Shown one piece after another: positions 24,636 to 32,742 of a stretch of 37,342 bases of DNA; the stretch's first letter is position 1, and every line of letters begins with the position of its first letter. Made by a program: the position numbers and the translations under genes. The DNA is from Opitutales bacterium (GTDB lineage: Bacteria > Verrucomicrobiota > Verrucomicrobiia > Opitutales > Coraliomargaritaceae). A model generated the notes under the pieces. That model was not told where the DNA came from, did no database searches, and was given only the letters and a program-made list of their open reading frames with translations. The stretch covers positions 1 through 37,342 of the forward strand of contig JANQXM010000073.1 in the NCBI GenBank assembly GCA_030729385.1, written 5' to 3'.

Positions 24636-25418
24636 CTATCGGCTCTGATAAACCGCCATCGCCTTAGGCATGAGCTCATTTAACTTACGAATACGCGTGC
24701 TACCGGATGGGTGCGTGGAAAGAAACTCCGGAACCGAGCCGCTCTTCTGAGCATCCATACGCTCCCAAAAACCTAATGCAGCACGTGGGTCATAGCCTGC
24801 CTTGGCTGCATAGATAAGCCCGATCTCATCGGCTTCACTCTCGTGGTAGCGACTATATGGCAAGAGCACGCCCATCGTGGCGCCGGCACCATAAGCAGCC
24901 ATCAATAACTGACGGTCGCCGCTATCCATATCGGAAGTGCCAAACTGAAGTGCCAGAGCTCCACCGGCTGCGAGTAATTGTTGCGAGACGCGTTCGTTGC
25001 CATGACCTGCAGCAACGTGTGCCACCTCATGCCCCATCACCACGGCCAGATCCGCATCACTCTTTGCGATTTTAAAAATGCCGGTATAAACCGCCACTTT
25101 CCCGCCGGGCATGGCAAAGGCGTTGATTTGGCTATCGTCATCAAACACGACAAACTCCCACTGCGCATTCGGCATATCCGGACCAGCGACATAAGCGATA
25201 CGCTCCCCCACACGACGCACCATCGCATTATAGGTAGGGTCGCGTGAAATCGGAGTCTCTTGTTTAAGCTGCCCGAATTGAGCAGCCGACATCGAAGCCA
25301 ACTGATCGGATGGCACAAGATGCAAGGCCGAACGACCCGTCTGCGGCACAGTATGACAGCCCACACCAAGGAGGCTCAAACCAAGAAGAACTGCGGAAAT
25401 AACGGACTGAATTTTCAT
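24636..25418 (-). CDS. M48 family metallopeptidase, putative lipoprotein
   Basis: This 260-residue protein has a signal sequence ending LLGVGC; Cys21 is a probable lipidation site, although Gly at -3 is a weak lipobox. The zinc site is HEVAH (His130, Glu131, His134), with the third ligand Glu193 in ESEADEIG. It resembles the LoiP/YcaL/BepA group of periplasmic quality-control proteases, without the TPR domain of BepA. Signal and lipobox place it in the envelope. Its neighbours are the M20 peptidase downstream and the ATP-grasp/GNAT-C39 pair upstream. Confidence 0.9.
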   Translation of the reverse strand: MKIQSVISAVLLGLSLLGVGCHTVPQTGRSALHLVPSDQLASMSAAQFGQLKQETPISRDPTYNAMVRRVGERIAYVAGPDMPNAQWEFVVFDDDSQINAFAMPGGKVAVYTGIFKIAKSDADLAVVMGHEVAHVAAGHGNERVSQQLLAAGGALALQFGTSDMDSGDRQLLMAAYGAGATMGVLLPYSRYHESEADEIGLIYAAKAGYDPRAALGFWERMDAQKSGSVPEFLSTHPSGSTRIRKLNELMPKAMAVYQSR

Positions 25419-25516
25419 AATTGCAAAATATGGGTATATCGACCGAGTAAATCAAACTAAGTTCATCAGTTTTCACAATTGAACCGGACGGGGAGCAATT
25501 CACGCCCCCAACTCGC

Positions 25517-26641
25517 TCAACGCTTCAACAATAGCGCCGCGCTGAACCGACTGCTACCATAAGTCGTCATCTTGGCAAAATCCTCTTTCGCAATCGGAAT
25601 GTGTTGATAATCCAATTCGCTGACCATCACACGATCTGTATCTGGGTCGGGATCATGGACGTAGATACAAAGTTCGTCACAAGCAGTCACTACCACCCAA
25701 TGCGGCGCTTTGTCGCCATTCATTCGATAACTACTGATCAATACCATGACCGCATGCCCCGCCTTCAACCACTTTTCAATTTTGGCCACGGAGACAGGCG
25801 AACAGTGTATCTTGATCTTTGCCTGCCGACTTCGCTCGATAAACTGTTGATGCACCACCGCGAGGATGTCCTTTTTGTGCTGCACACGCACGCCATCAAG
25901 AAACAGAGTCGATATCTGGCTCATAAAAACCTCAACATTATAGCCACGTTGGTGAGCAGAGAGTGCTAGGCCCAGAGGATGGCAACCGCCATGCCCAGAT
26001 GTCATATAAATCGTCGTTGACTCGCGCCAAAGGTCCAATTCAAGGTTCTGGTTCAAGACTAAGCTGCGATCAATTCCCGACATAGCCATCATCAATGAAG
26101 CCGGGCCACAGGTAAATTGGGTGGTCTGCCGATACCACGGGATTTCAGCTTCTTTCCGCGTCGTATCGGGAAACCGGATGCGCTTCTGCATACGCAGCGC
26201 ATCCGTGTGGTCCTCATAGTAGCCAGGCAGCTCTCCAAAGATTCCATAGCCCAAGCTCGTATAGAGAGAGATTGCCGCGAGATTTTTTTTTGAGACCTCT
26301 AAGCGCATAAATAGACGCCCGTCCTTCATCGCTTGCGCCTCTAAAGAATCCATCAATAACCGCCCCAACCCGCGACCGCGCATGGCTGGATTGAGCGCGA
26401 TAGAATACAGCCGTGCCAGTCGTGTTCCTTTATGCAACAAGACGAGACCATAACCAATCAACTGCCCCGCCGATTCGATCACTGAAAGTATGCGACCATC
26501 GACCTTCAACCAACGTTGAAACGAACGACGGCTCAAGCGATCGGTTTCAAAGCACAGATTTTCCAGCTCTAGAAGTGCCTCCAGATCCGCCAACTCAGCA
26601 TCCCGAATCAGCACTGGCTCCTTCGATGTATCTTGTTTCAT
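25517..26641 (-). CDS. GNAT acetyltransferase - C39-like cysteine peptidase fusion
   Basis: This 374-residue protein has two domains. Residues about 10-155 are a RimI-like GNAT fold with the acetyl-CoA loop RGRGLGRL (88-95). Residues about 165-374 are a C39-like papain-fold peptidase with oxyanion Gln175, nucleophile Cys178 in QFTCGPASL, His314 in APHWVVV and Asp330 in YVHDPD. There is no signal, so it is cytoplasmic. It starts 3 bases after the ATP-grasp gene's stop. The fused gene paired with a RimK-like ligase is a known but biochemically obscure association; synthesis and trimming of a small peptide or tagged protein is predicted, not shown. Confidence 0.88.
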   Translation of the reverse strand: MKQDTSKEPVLIRDAELADLEALLELENLCFETDRLSRRSFQRWLKVDGRILSVIESAGQLIGYGLVLLHKGTRLARLYSIALNPAMRGRGLGRLLMDSLEAQAMKDGRLFMRLEVSKKNLAAISLYTSLGYGIFGELPGYYEDHTDALRMQKRIRFPDTTRKEAEIPWYRQTTQFTCGPASLMMAMSGIDRSLVLNQNLELDLWRESTTIYMTSGHGGCHPLGLALSAHQRGYNVEVFMSQISTLFLDGVRVQHKKDILAVVHQQFIERSRQAKIKIHCSPVSVAKIEKWLKAGHAVMVLISSYRMNGDKAPHWVVVTACDELCIYVHDPDPDTDRVMVSELDYQHIPIAKEDFAKMTTYGSSRFSAALLLKR

Positions 26642-26644
26642 TGC

Positions 26645-28102
26645 TTAACTACGCCCCCGGCGTTCCAGGCGATCGACAAACTCCTGCATAATCATCATGT
26701 AGAGTTCGTCTCCCAGATAAGCATCTTCTACCTCGTGTTCGATACTTGGATTATCATTCACTTCGATCACGTATATCTGCTTGCCCTTCTGCTTGATATC
26801 CACCCCATACAGGCCATTACCGATAATCGCACTCGCCTTGAGCGCAGCATCGATGACCGCTCGGGGCGCTTCGAAGGTTGGAATCGTCTCAAAACTACCC
26901 GACTTCCCGGACTTACGACTGGAGGCATGATTATATATCTGCCAATGGTCGCGCGCCATAAAGTATTTGCAGGCGTAGATAGCACGCCCGTTGAGCACTC
27001 CGATACGCCAATCATAATCCGTGTAAAGATACTCTTGAACCAGAGCCAAAGCAGACTCCTTAAACATCAATGCCAATTTATCTTTTAGCTCCTCTCGGTT
27101 CGCCACTTTATACACACCAATCGAGAAAGAACTCTCAGGCATTTTCAATACAACTGGATAGCTGAACTTTGCTTCAATTCGATCCAGCTCTTTCGACTTA
27201 TTGTTTGAGACCAACAAGGTGCTGGGTGCATGGACACCATTATAACTGAAGGCGTCATGCAGAAAGATCTTATTACAACAGCGCATGATTGAAGTCGCAT
27301 CATCGATCACGACCAGTCCCTCTATTTCAGCCTTGCGAGACAAGCGATACGTGGGGTGATCGATACTCGTCGTCTCACGTATGAAAAGTGCATCGTATTG
27401 CGAAACATACTTGAGCTGATCCGAACGTAAGATCTCAGCTTCAATACCCACCTTAGAGGCTGCTTTAACAAAACGCTTAATTGCCTCAGCGTCGCTCGGG
27501 GCTGTCGCTTCATCAGGGTTATAGAGGATCGCCATATCCCAACGATGCTGGCGACGACTCGGGTTGCGCCAGACTTGTTGAGTAAACACTCGTAAACGTT
27601 CATAGAACATCTCGCGCTTATCCTCATTTAACCCTGAAAGGTTTCCACGCTCGACCTGTATTTCGACCCCATTTTCCCCGCGAGACAAAGTCGCCTTCAA
27701 TAAAGGCGATGCATAGCGCTCAAATAAAGAACGCGCCACCTTGCGCCATTCTTCATCCGGAACCCAGCCAAAGAAAATATCCAGTTCCACTGGCACATCT
27801 AAGCTGCCAACGATCTTCGGCAACAACGGTCGCAGAGGCTGATGCCGCTCATCCATGTCATCTTGATACCGCAGATCATTGATCGTATTGACACTTGGCA
27901 ACACACGGTGCTGCCGTGATTCAGCCAAGAGCGAACAATAATAACCACGGCTCAAATAATGCTCCGTATCGCACAAATTTATGATCCGTGTTCGAGGCTC
28001 TCCAAGCTTTGGGTAGTCCGCTAAATACTGATCGAAAGTTATTACATTGAGATCTAGCGAGGGTGTCTCCGCCTGATCAGTCACAACGATGGTTTTATAC
28101 AT
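26645..28102 (-). CDS. RimK-like ATP-grasp ligase with RLAN N-terminal domain
   Basis: The protein has 485 residues from ATG 28102; an in-frame GTG 51 bases upstream is less likely. The N-terminal 190 residues fit the RLAN domain found only with RimK-like ATP-grasps. The ATP-grasp fold has Lys320 in YPVVLKMPES, QEYL (Glu357), Arg366 in DWRIGV, Asp435 in GVDIK, and the Mg ligands Glu447 and Asn449 in IEVNDNPSIE. Such enzymes join an amino acid to a carboxylate through an acyl phosphate. It is longer than RimK (about 300) and lacks an obvious protein partner. It forms an operon with the downstream GNAT-C39 fusion. Confidence 0.88.
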   Translation of the reverse strand: MYKTIVVTDQAETPSLDLNVITFDQYLADYPKLGEPRTRIINLCDTEHYLSRGYYCSLLAESRQHRVLPSVNTINDLRYQDDMDERHQPLRPLLPKIVGSLDVPVELDIFFGWVPDEEWRKVARSLFERYASPLLKATLSRGENGVEIQVERGNLSGLNEDKREMFYERLRVFTQQVWRNPSRRQHRWDMAILYNPDEATAPSDAEAIKRFVKAASKVGIEAEILRSDQLKYVSQYDALFIRETTSIDHPTYRLSRKAEIEGLVVIDDATSIMRCCNKIFLHDAFSYNGVHAPSTLLVSNNKSKELDRIEAKFSYPVVLKMPESSFSIGVYKVANREELKDKLALMFKESALALVQEYLYTDYDWRIGVLNGRAIYACKYFMARDHWQIYNHASSRKSGKSGSFETIPTFEAPRAVIDAALKASAIIGNGLYGVDIKQKGKQIYVIEVNDNPSIEHEVEDAYLGDELYMMIMQEFVDRLERRGRS

Positions 28103-28464
28103 TAATAAACCTGAGGATAGACAATCAGAACGCAAATACGCCAACCGCGACACTCACATATTCTATCATTTAGGTGAGGTGCTATATGAGACTTTTTTTG
28201 AAAAAGTCACTCTTATTACAAAGCTATTTTAACCCAGTTTATGCAATAGGATGAGCTGTGTGCTTTGCAACTGACGCCCAAGGGAACGTATATAAATACG
28301 TGACTGCGGGGCGGATAGACCGCAAAGTGCGCATGTCGCCTAAGCGTTTTTCGAACACCATAAGGTGACCACATTTTTAATGCGATGCATTAGAAATGTG
28401 GCTGATCAACAATCACTTAGACACCGAGAACTCCTGTTCAAAAACTCGTTTGCAGAATTCGGGT
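28103..28464. other. 362-base intergenic region rich in small hairpins
   Basis: No gene is seen between the ATP-grasp start and the rhomboid stop (both minus). In order it holds GACTTTTT-TTG-AAAAAGTC (28190-28208), ACGTAT-ATAA-ATACGT (28286-28301), GCGG..CCGC (near 28310), CACC-ATAA-GGTG (28356-28367) and the 33-base hairpin at 28369-28401. Two of the loops are the same ATAA. The ATP-grasp promoter must lie here, probably near 28110-28190, but I see no clear boxes. Confidence 0.5.
28369..28401. repeat. 33-base hairpin (8 + 6 bp stem)
   Basis: CCACATTT pairs with AAATGTGG, then one T/G position, then TAATGC with GCATTA around the loop GAT. It lies 64 bases beyond the rhomboid stop. No T-run follows on either strand, so it is either an unusual terminator or a protein-binding palindrome. 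Confidence 0.65.
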
Positions 28465-29511
28465 TCAAGAGCGCTCGTAACGGCTCGGCAGATCATCTGC
28501 CCGAGCATTCAATCGCCAGATCAGCCAAGCAAACGCACCGGCCAATGCCCCACCAAGGTGCGCACCGCCGGAGACATAGCTCACACCAACCATCTGCTGC
28601 CCCGCGATGACAAACTGGAAAATCACCCAAATACCAAACATCCAGATAGCACTCATGCGCCACCAATAGGCCTTAAAGAAAAACCAAAACACCATCGCCA
28701 ACTGCGTCTTCGGGAATCGCAGTGCGTAAAAAGCAATCACCCCTGAAATCCCCCCACTCGCCCCAATGCACGGCACCGTTGAATTTGAATCGATTAAGAT
28801 ATGACAAAAGTGCCCACACACCGTGGCGAGGCAAAGTAGACCAAAGAACTCTAAGGACCCGAGGCACTTCTCCACATTATCTCCAAAGATAACGAGAAAG
28901 TAGAGATTGCCGAGCAGGTGCAGCAGACCGCCATGCAGGAAAAACGCAGTCAACCAAGTCAGACCACCCATGCGCCCAAACTCAGACGGGACCAAGCCAT
29001 AGGCGTCAACAATCGACTGCAGGTCCAGCATCGCGAGCAAGCTCACCACTCCGACACCAAATGCTAGCACCCAAGTCAGCCAAGGCTTCTCCGCTTTATC
29101 CATCCGCCCGAAGGGTTGCTCATCTTCTACAGGCATACCCAGTAAGGCCGGCAGCCATTTCCAAAATTGTGTCGGTGCACCACCCCAGCCACTGCGAGAT
29201 CGATCCGACTTCTTGATGACACTCCGCCGCCGAATCGGCTCAGGCTTCGACATCGTTTTCGAAATCGGCGATTCTCCAGAACGTCGAGGGGCTTTCGACT
29301 CACGGTCTGGACGACGACGAGTCGGCTCACGCTTCGATTGCGCATAAGTCACTTGCTTGCGCTCCACAACGGGTGCCACCTTCACTTTTAGCGGTGGCGG
29401 CGCACTCACTGGCTGCGACGGTTCCTTCAGCGGCGGTGGTTTCGATGCGGTATGCACAGGAGGCGCCTTCGCCACCTTCAAATTAAGTAGAAAGCCTAAA
29501 GACAGCAACAC
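28465..29511 (-). CDS. Rhomboid-family intramembrane serine protease with basic Pro/Arg-rich N-terminus
   Basis: The rhomboid fold occupies the C-terminal 200 residues: HGGLLHLLGNLYFL (helix 2 with conserved His and Asn), CIGASGGISG with catalytic Ser252, and SGGAHLGGALAG with catalytic His318, counted from the GTG at 29511. Residues about 20-120 are a disordered, strongly basic Pro/Arg/Lys/Ser-rich segment (EPTRRRPDRESKAPRR). The frame is open to a GTG at 29565, but that start would overlap the divergent gene by 49 bases. Substrates are unknown. The start is uncertain. Confidence 0.85.
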   Translation of the reverse strand: MLLSLGFLLNLKVAKAPPVHTASKPPPLKEPSQPVSAPPPLKVKVAPVVERKQVTYAQSKREPTRRRPDRESKAPRRSGESPISKTMSKPEPIRRRSVIKKSDRSRSGWGGAPTQFWKWLPALLGMPVEDEQPFGRMDKAEKPWLTWVLAFGVGVVSLLAMLDLQSIVDAYGLVPSEFGRMGGLTWLTAFFLHGGLLHLLGNLYFLVIFGDNVEKCLGSLEFFGLLCLATVCGHFCHILIDSNSTVPCIGASGGISGVIAFYALRFPKTQLAMVFWFFFKAYWWRMSAIWMFGIWVIFQFVIAGQQMVGVSYVSGGAHLGGALAGAFAWLIWRLNARADDLPSRYERS

Positions 29512-29516
29512 AGCCG

Positions 29517-30353
29517 ATGAGGGCGCAAAGCCCGAGGTTGAAAAAACAGAGACCGGCACTGACACTGGCGGGCGGTAAATCAGAAAAACCAGACAAACCG
29601 AGCAATCAGGAAGTCACTAGCGTCGAACAAATATTGGAGGCAGCATACGCCCCTGATCGCGAAAGATCAAAGTGGGCAAAGCGTAACAAACGAATCGTCA
29701 CGATCAGCATCCTGCTGGCGGTCATGCTACTCTCGACATTCCTCACTTTTGGCTACGCCCACCTCTGGCAAAAATGGCCTTTATTGCAGCCGGTCAGTTG
29801 GTATCTCCCGTTTATTCTTTCCGTAGTCATCTCCGTTTACTTCTGCATAAAGGCTTATGCGTTATTCTCAAAAGAACGCAGCCACTCACTCGCAATAACA
29901 GGAATTTGCGCCGCTCTCGGTCTCGCATACTGGAATGTCACCGTCCTAGACTATACGACGCACCCCGAAGCGAGAGCGCCAACAAACTGCTTCTGGGAAC
30001 CGAAAGACATGTCCGAAATGCTACTAGCCTACGAGTTGAATGCCTGCCGCGGATTGAGCACAAACACCGCAACTTATAAGAACATTAGCCTCGAGGACTA
30101 TCGAACAGCCTTTCACGCGCTGCCAGTCCCTGAATGGAAAAGCTATTTCAAAACTTATCTATCTGCAGATGAGTTAAGCAAAGTAACTACCATTAATATC
30201 AATAAGAACATGAACGTTGTCGCTGAACGCATGCAACAGCGTCGCACCGAAATCTGGACTGAGTTCGATGAGCTATATCAAAAGCCGCCATTTCTACTAA
30301 AGTTAAAGCAGTTGGCACTAGCTCCCTATACCTGGGTATTGAAACTGCTGTAA
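29517..30353 (+). CDS. Hypothetical membrane protein
   Basis: I do not recognise this 278-residue protein. A basic N-terminus is followed by hydrophobic helices at about 61-82, 92-112 and 122-140, then about 135 mostly polar residues (NCFWEPKDMSEMLLAYELNACRGLSTNTATY). Two Cys residues there (NCFW, NACRG) could pair if the region is periplasmic. The start is uncertain: ATG 29517 lies 5 bases from the chosen rhomboid GTG and has no ribosome site. It is divergent from the rhomboid gene and converges with purH. Confidence 0.65.
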   Translation: MRAQSPRLKKQRPALTLAGGKSEKPDKPSNQEVTSVEQILEAAYAPDRERSKWAKRNKRIVTISILLAVMLLSTFLTFGYAHLWQKWPLLQPVSWYLPFILSVVISVYFCIKAYALFSKERSHSLAITGICAALGLAYWNVTVLDYTTHPEARAPTNCFWEPKDMSEMLLAYELNACRGLSTNTATYKNISLEDYRTAFHALPVPEWKSYFKTYLSADELSKVTTININKNMNVVAERMQQRRTEIWTEFDELYQKPPFLLKLKQLALAPYTWVLKLL

Positions 30354-30412
30354 TTGCAGACAAGCTAATCACGCGCCTCCTACTTCAGTAAAAACGTAGT
30401 CACCATGCCTAC

Positions 30413-30448
30413 AAAAAACGGCCGCACTCATCATAGAGTGCGGCCGTT
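30413..30448 (-). terminator. Rho-independent terminator of purH
   Basis: AACGGCCGCACTC (30417-30429) and GAGTGCGGCCGTT (30436-30448) form a perfect 13-bp GC-rich stem with a 6-base loop. On the minus strand the stem runs into six Ts, so it terminates purH, 24 bases after its stop. The plus side has only TGTATTTG, so termination of the 29517 gene would be weaker. Confidence 0.92.
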
Positions 30449-30471
30449 GTATTTGAAAAAGCTAAGTAAAC

Positions 30472-32019
30472 TTAGTGCTTAAAGTGACGCTTGCCAGTGA
30501 AGACCATCACCATGTCGCGCTCGTCGGCTGCGGCGATGACTTCTTCATCGCGAACGGAACCACCTGGCTGAATCGCGGCTTTGGCACCGGCTTCGGCGGC
30601 TGCGATGAGACCATCGGCAAATGGGAAGAATGCATCGGAAGCGACAATCGAACCATCGAGGTCCAGACCAGCTTCGCCTGCTTTCCAAACTGCGATCTTC
30701 GAGCTATCAACACGGGACATCTGCCCTGCACCCACTCCGAGCGTGCGTTCGCAACCTGCATAAACGATGGCATTAGACTTCACATGTTTGACCACATTCC
30801 AACCAAAGATCATGGCGCGCATTTCCTCAGCAGTTGGCTGGCGCTTGGAAACAATCTTCCAGTCGCTTGGGCGATCCGGCATGGTGTCGCGATCTTGCAT
30901 GAGCACGCCGCCGACAACAGAGCGAATCTCTTGCAGTGAATCGGCTGGTAAAGTGCCCTTCACTGTCATAAGACGAAGGTTCTTCTTTTTCGCGAAGATT
31001 TCGCGGGCTGCCGGAGTGAAGTCTGGAGCAATGATCACTTCGCAGAAGATCTTGCTAATGATTGTAGCGAGGTCGGCATCCATTGTTTGGTTCACTACGA
31101 TGATGCCGCCAAATGGTGCTTGCTGGTCAGTCACGAAAGCTTGCTCCCATGCTTCGACCAAAGTGTCTGCGCTGGCGACACCACAAGGATTGGTGTGCTT
31201 GAGAATCGCCACAGTTGGTTTTTGAAACTCACCTATCAGGTAAGTCGCCGCAGTGATGTCGATGATGTTGTTAAAGCTCAGTTCCTTACCTTGTAGCTGC
31301 TCGAAGCAATCGAAGAAGCTACCGTAGAGCGCAGCCTTTTGGTGTGGATTCTCGCCATAGCGGAGGCTCTGCACTTGTGGGAGTTGGATATCCAACTGAG
31401 AAGGAATGCCGGAAATGTCGCCGAGATTCGGCTCATTCACCTGACCTTTGAGGTACTTCGCAATAGCACCGTCGTAAGCAGAGGTGCGTTGAAAGACCTT
31501 GAGGGCCAACTCGCGACGCAGTTGGGTCAATGCGGCATCGTCGCCCATGGCAGCGAGCACACGATCGTAGTCAGCGGCATCGACGATAACGGAGACCGAT
31601 GCATGATTCTTCGCGGCAGAGCGCAACATCGAAGGACCGCCGATATCGATATTTTCAATCGCGAGCTCGAATGTGACGTTTGGCTTGGCGACTGTTTCTT
31701 CAAATGGGTAAAGATTCACCACCACAAGGTCGATCATCTCGATTCCGTGCTCTGCAGCGGCGGACATGTGGTCGGCTTTATCGCGACGAGCGAGCAGTCC
31801 ACCATGGATTTTCGGGTGCAATGTTTTGACGCGACCCTCCATCATTTCAGGGAAACCAGTGTAATCGCTCACTTCCGTGACAGGAATGCCCTCTTTTTCC
31901 AGCAGTTTAGCGGTGCCACCTGTGGAAAGGAGACGGTAGCCGTGTTGCTCGACGAGCGCTTTAGCGAACGGCACGAGACCGGATTTATCGCTGACGGAGA
32001 GGAGTGCGTTTTTTTGCAT
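30472..32019 (-). CDS. purH: Bifunctional AICAR formyltransferase / IMP cyclohydrolase
   Basis: This 515-residue PurH carries the last two steps of IMP synthesis. The N-terminal MGS-like IMP cyclohydrolase domain shows [24 protein letters not shown] and [14 protein letters not shown]. The AICAR transformylase domain shows [26 protein letters not shown] and FPFADG. The length is standard. It has its own terminator and is not in an operon with purF, which lies 2.6 kb away beyond a rhodanese gene on the opposite strand; both pur genes are on the minus strand. No purine-operator motif is obvious upstream. Confidence 0.97.
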   Translation of the reverse strand: MQKNALLSVSDKSGLVPFAKALVEQHGYRLLSTGGTAKLLEKEGIPVTEVSDYTGFPEMMEGRVKTLHPKIHGGLLARRDKADHMSAAAEHGIEMIDLVVVNLYPFEETVAKPNVTFELAIENIDIGGPSMLRSAAKNHASVSVIVDAADYDRVLAAMGDDAALTQLRRELALKVFQRTSAYDGAIAKYLKGQVNEPNLGDISGIPSQLDIQLPQVQSLRYGENPHQKAALYGSFFDCFEQLQGKELSFNNIIDITAATYLIGEFQKPTVAILKHTNPCGVASADTLVEAWEQAFVTDQQAPFGGIIVVNQTMDADLATIISKIFCEVIIAPDFTPAAREIFAKKKNLRLMTVKGTLPADSLQEIRSVVGGVLMQDRDTMPDRPSDWKIVSKRQPTAEEMRAMIFGWNVVKHVKSNAIVYAGCERTLGVGAGQMSRVDSSKIAVWKAGEAGLDLDGSIVASDAFFPFADGLIAAAEAGAKAAIQPGGSVRDEEVIAAADERDMVMVFTGKRHFKH

Positions 32020-32128
32020 AAATGAGTTGAGTTGATCTTTGAAGGGAAAGTGAAGTGCGGGATTAAAGCGCCTGATGATTGTGCGCCAAGTCTTGAATTA
32101 TTGTTAAGTGTAAATAGCGTTGACCCTA

Positions 32129-32644
32129 ATGAGCCTAAAAACGATTTCTCCGCGCGAACTTCCACCGCTTTTAGTCAACCAATGCACCGTCATCGACGTG
32201 CGCACGCCTGGCGAATTCAACGCAGCCCATGTCAATGGCGCACAGCTCCAGCCACTGGATCAGCTCGATGCGGCTTTATTTTGCCAGACACATGGCACCG
32301 AGAATCCTGTCTATGTGCTCTGCCAAAGCGGTAAACGTGCATGTATGGCAGCTGAAAAGCTCATAGGCGCAGGTCACCAAAATGTAATTGTGGTCGAAGG
32401 CGGCACCGCAGCAGCCATCGAGCATGGTCTCGACATTAATTACGGCAAAGGAGCCATCTCCATCGAGCGACAAGTGCGGATCGCCGCGGGCTTGATGGTT
32501 TTCATCGGCACATTGCTAGGGCTTTTCGTGCATCGCGGCTTTTTCGCCCTGCCCGCCTTTGTCGGCGCAGGCCTTGCCTTTGCTGGCATCACCGACACTT
32601 GCGGCATGGGCATGCTCTTAGCGAAAATGCCTTGGAATCGTTAG
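32129..32644 (+). CDS. Membrane-anchored rhodanese (YgaP-like)
   Basis: The protein has 171 residues from ATG 32129; a TTG 9 bases upstream is less likely. Residues about 5-100 are a single rhodanese domain with the active loop CQSGKRA, the sulfur-carrying Cys being in VLCQSG; DVRTPGEF and NVIVVEGG flank it. Two C-terminal hydrophobic helices (about 118-134 and 137-155) match the DUF2892-type anchor of E. coli YgaP. It probably handles persulfide sulfur at the inner membrane. It is divergent from purH (109 bases) and convergent with purF. Confidence 0.88.
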   Translation: MSLKTISPRELPPLLVNQCTVIDVRTPGEFNAAHVNGAQLQPLDQLDAALFCQTHGTENPVYVLCQSGKRACMAAEKLIGAGHQNVIVVEGGTAAAIEHGLDINYGKGAISIERQVRIAAGLMVFIGTLLGLFVHRGFFALPAFVGAGLAFAGITDTCGMGMLLAKMPWNR

Positions 32645-32742
32645 CGCGTGATGTGTGATGGATTCTACTTGAGACAAATCACACAAGCAAAAAACGTAAT
32701 CTCGAATCCCGTATCCCGGTATCCCAAATCCCGTATCTCTAC
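32645..32742. repeat. Short inverted and direct repeats at convergent junction
   Basis: GTGTGAT (32653-32659) and ATCACAC (32678-32684) are inverted repeats. Then AATCCCGTATC occurs twice (32705-32715 and 32727-32737), with a related TATCCCGGTATCCC between. Read on the minus strand the block begins GTAGAGATACGGG a few bases after the purF stop, like the other GTAG-headed repeats. Confidence 0.45.

Noticed and set aside
31339-32025. Plus-strand 228-codon open frame opposite purH
   Set aside because: Antisense shadow of purH; composition mirrors the coding strand and it has no family features.
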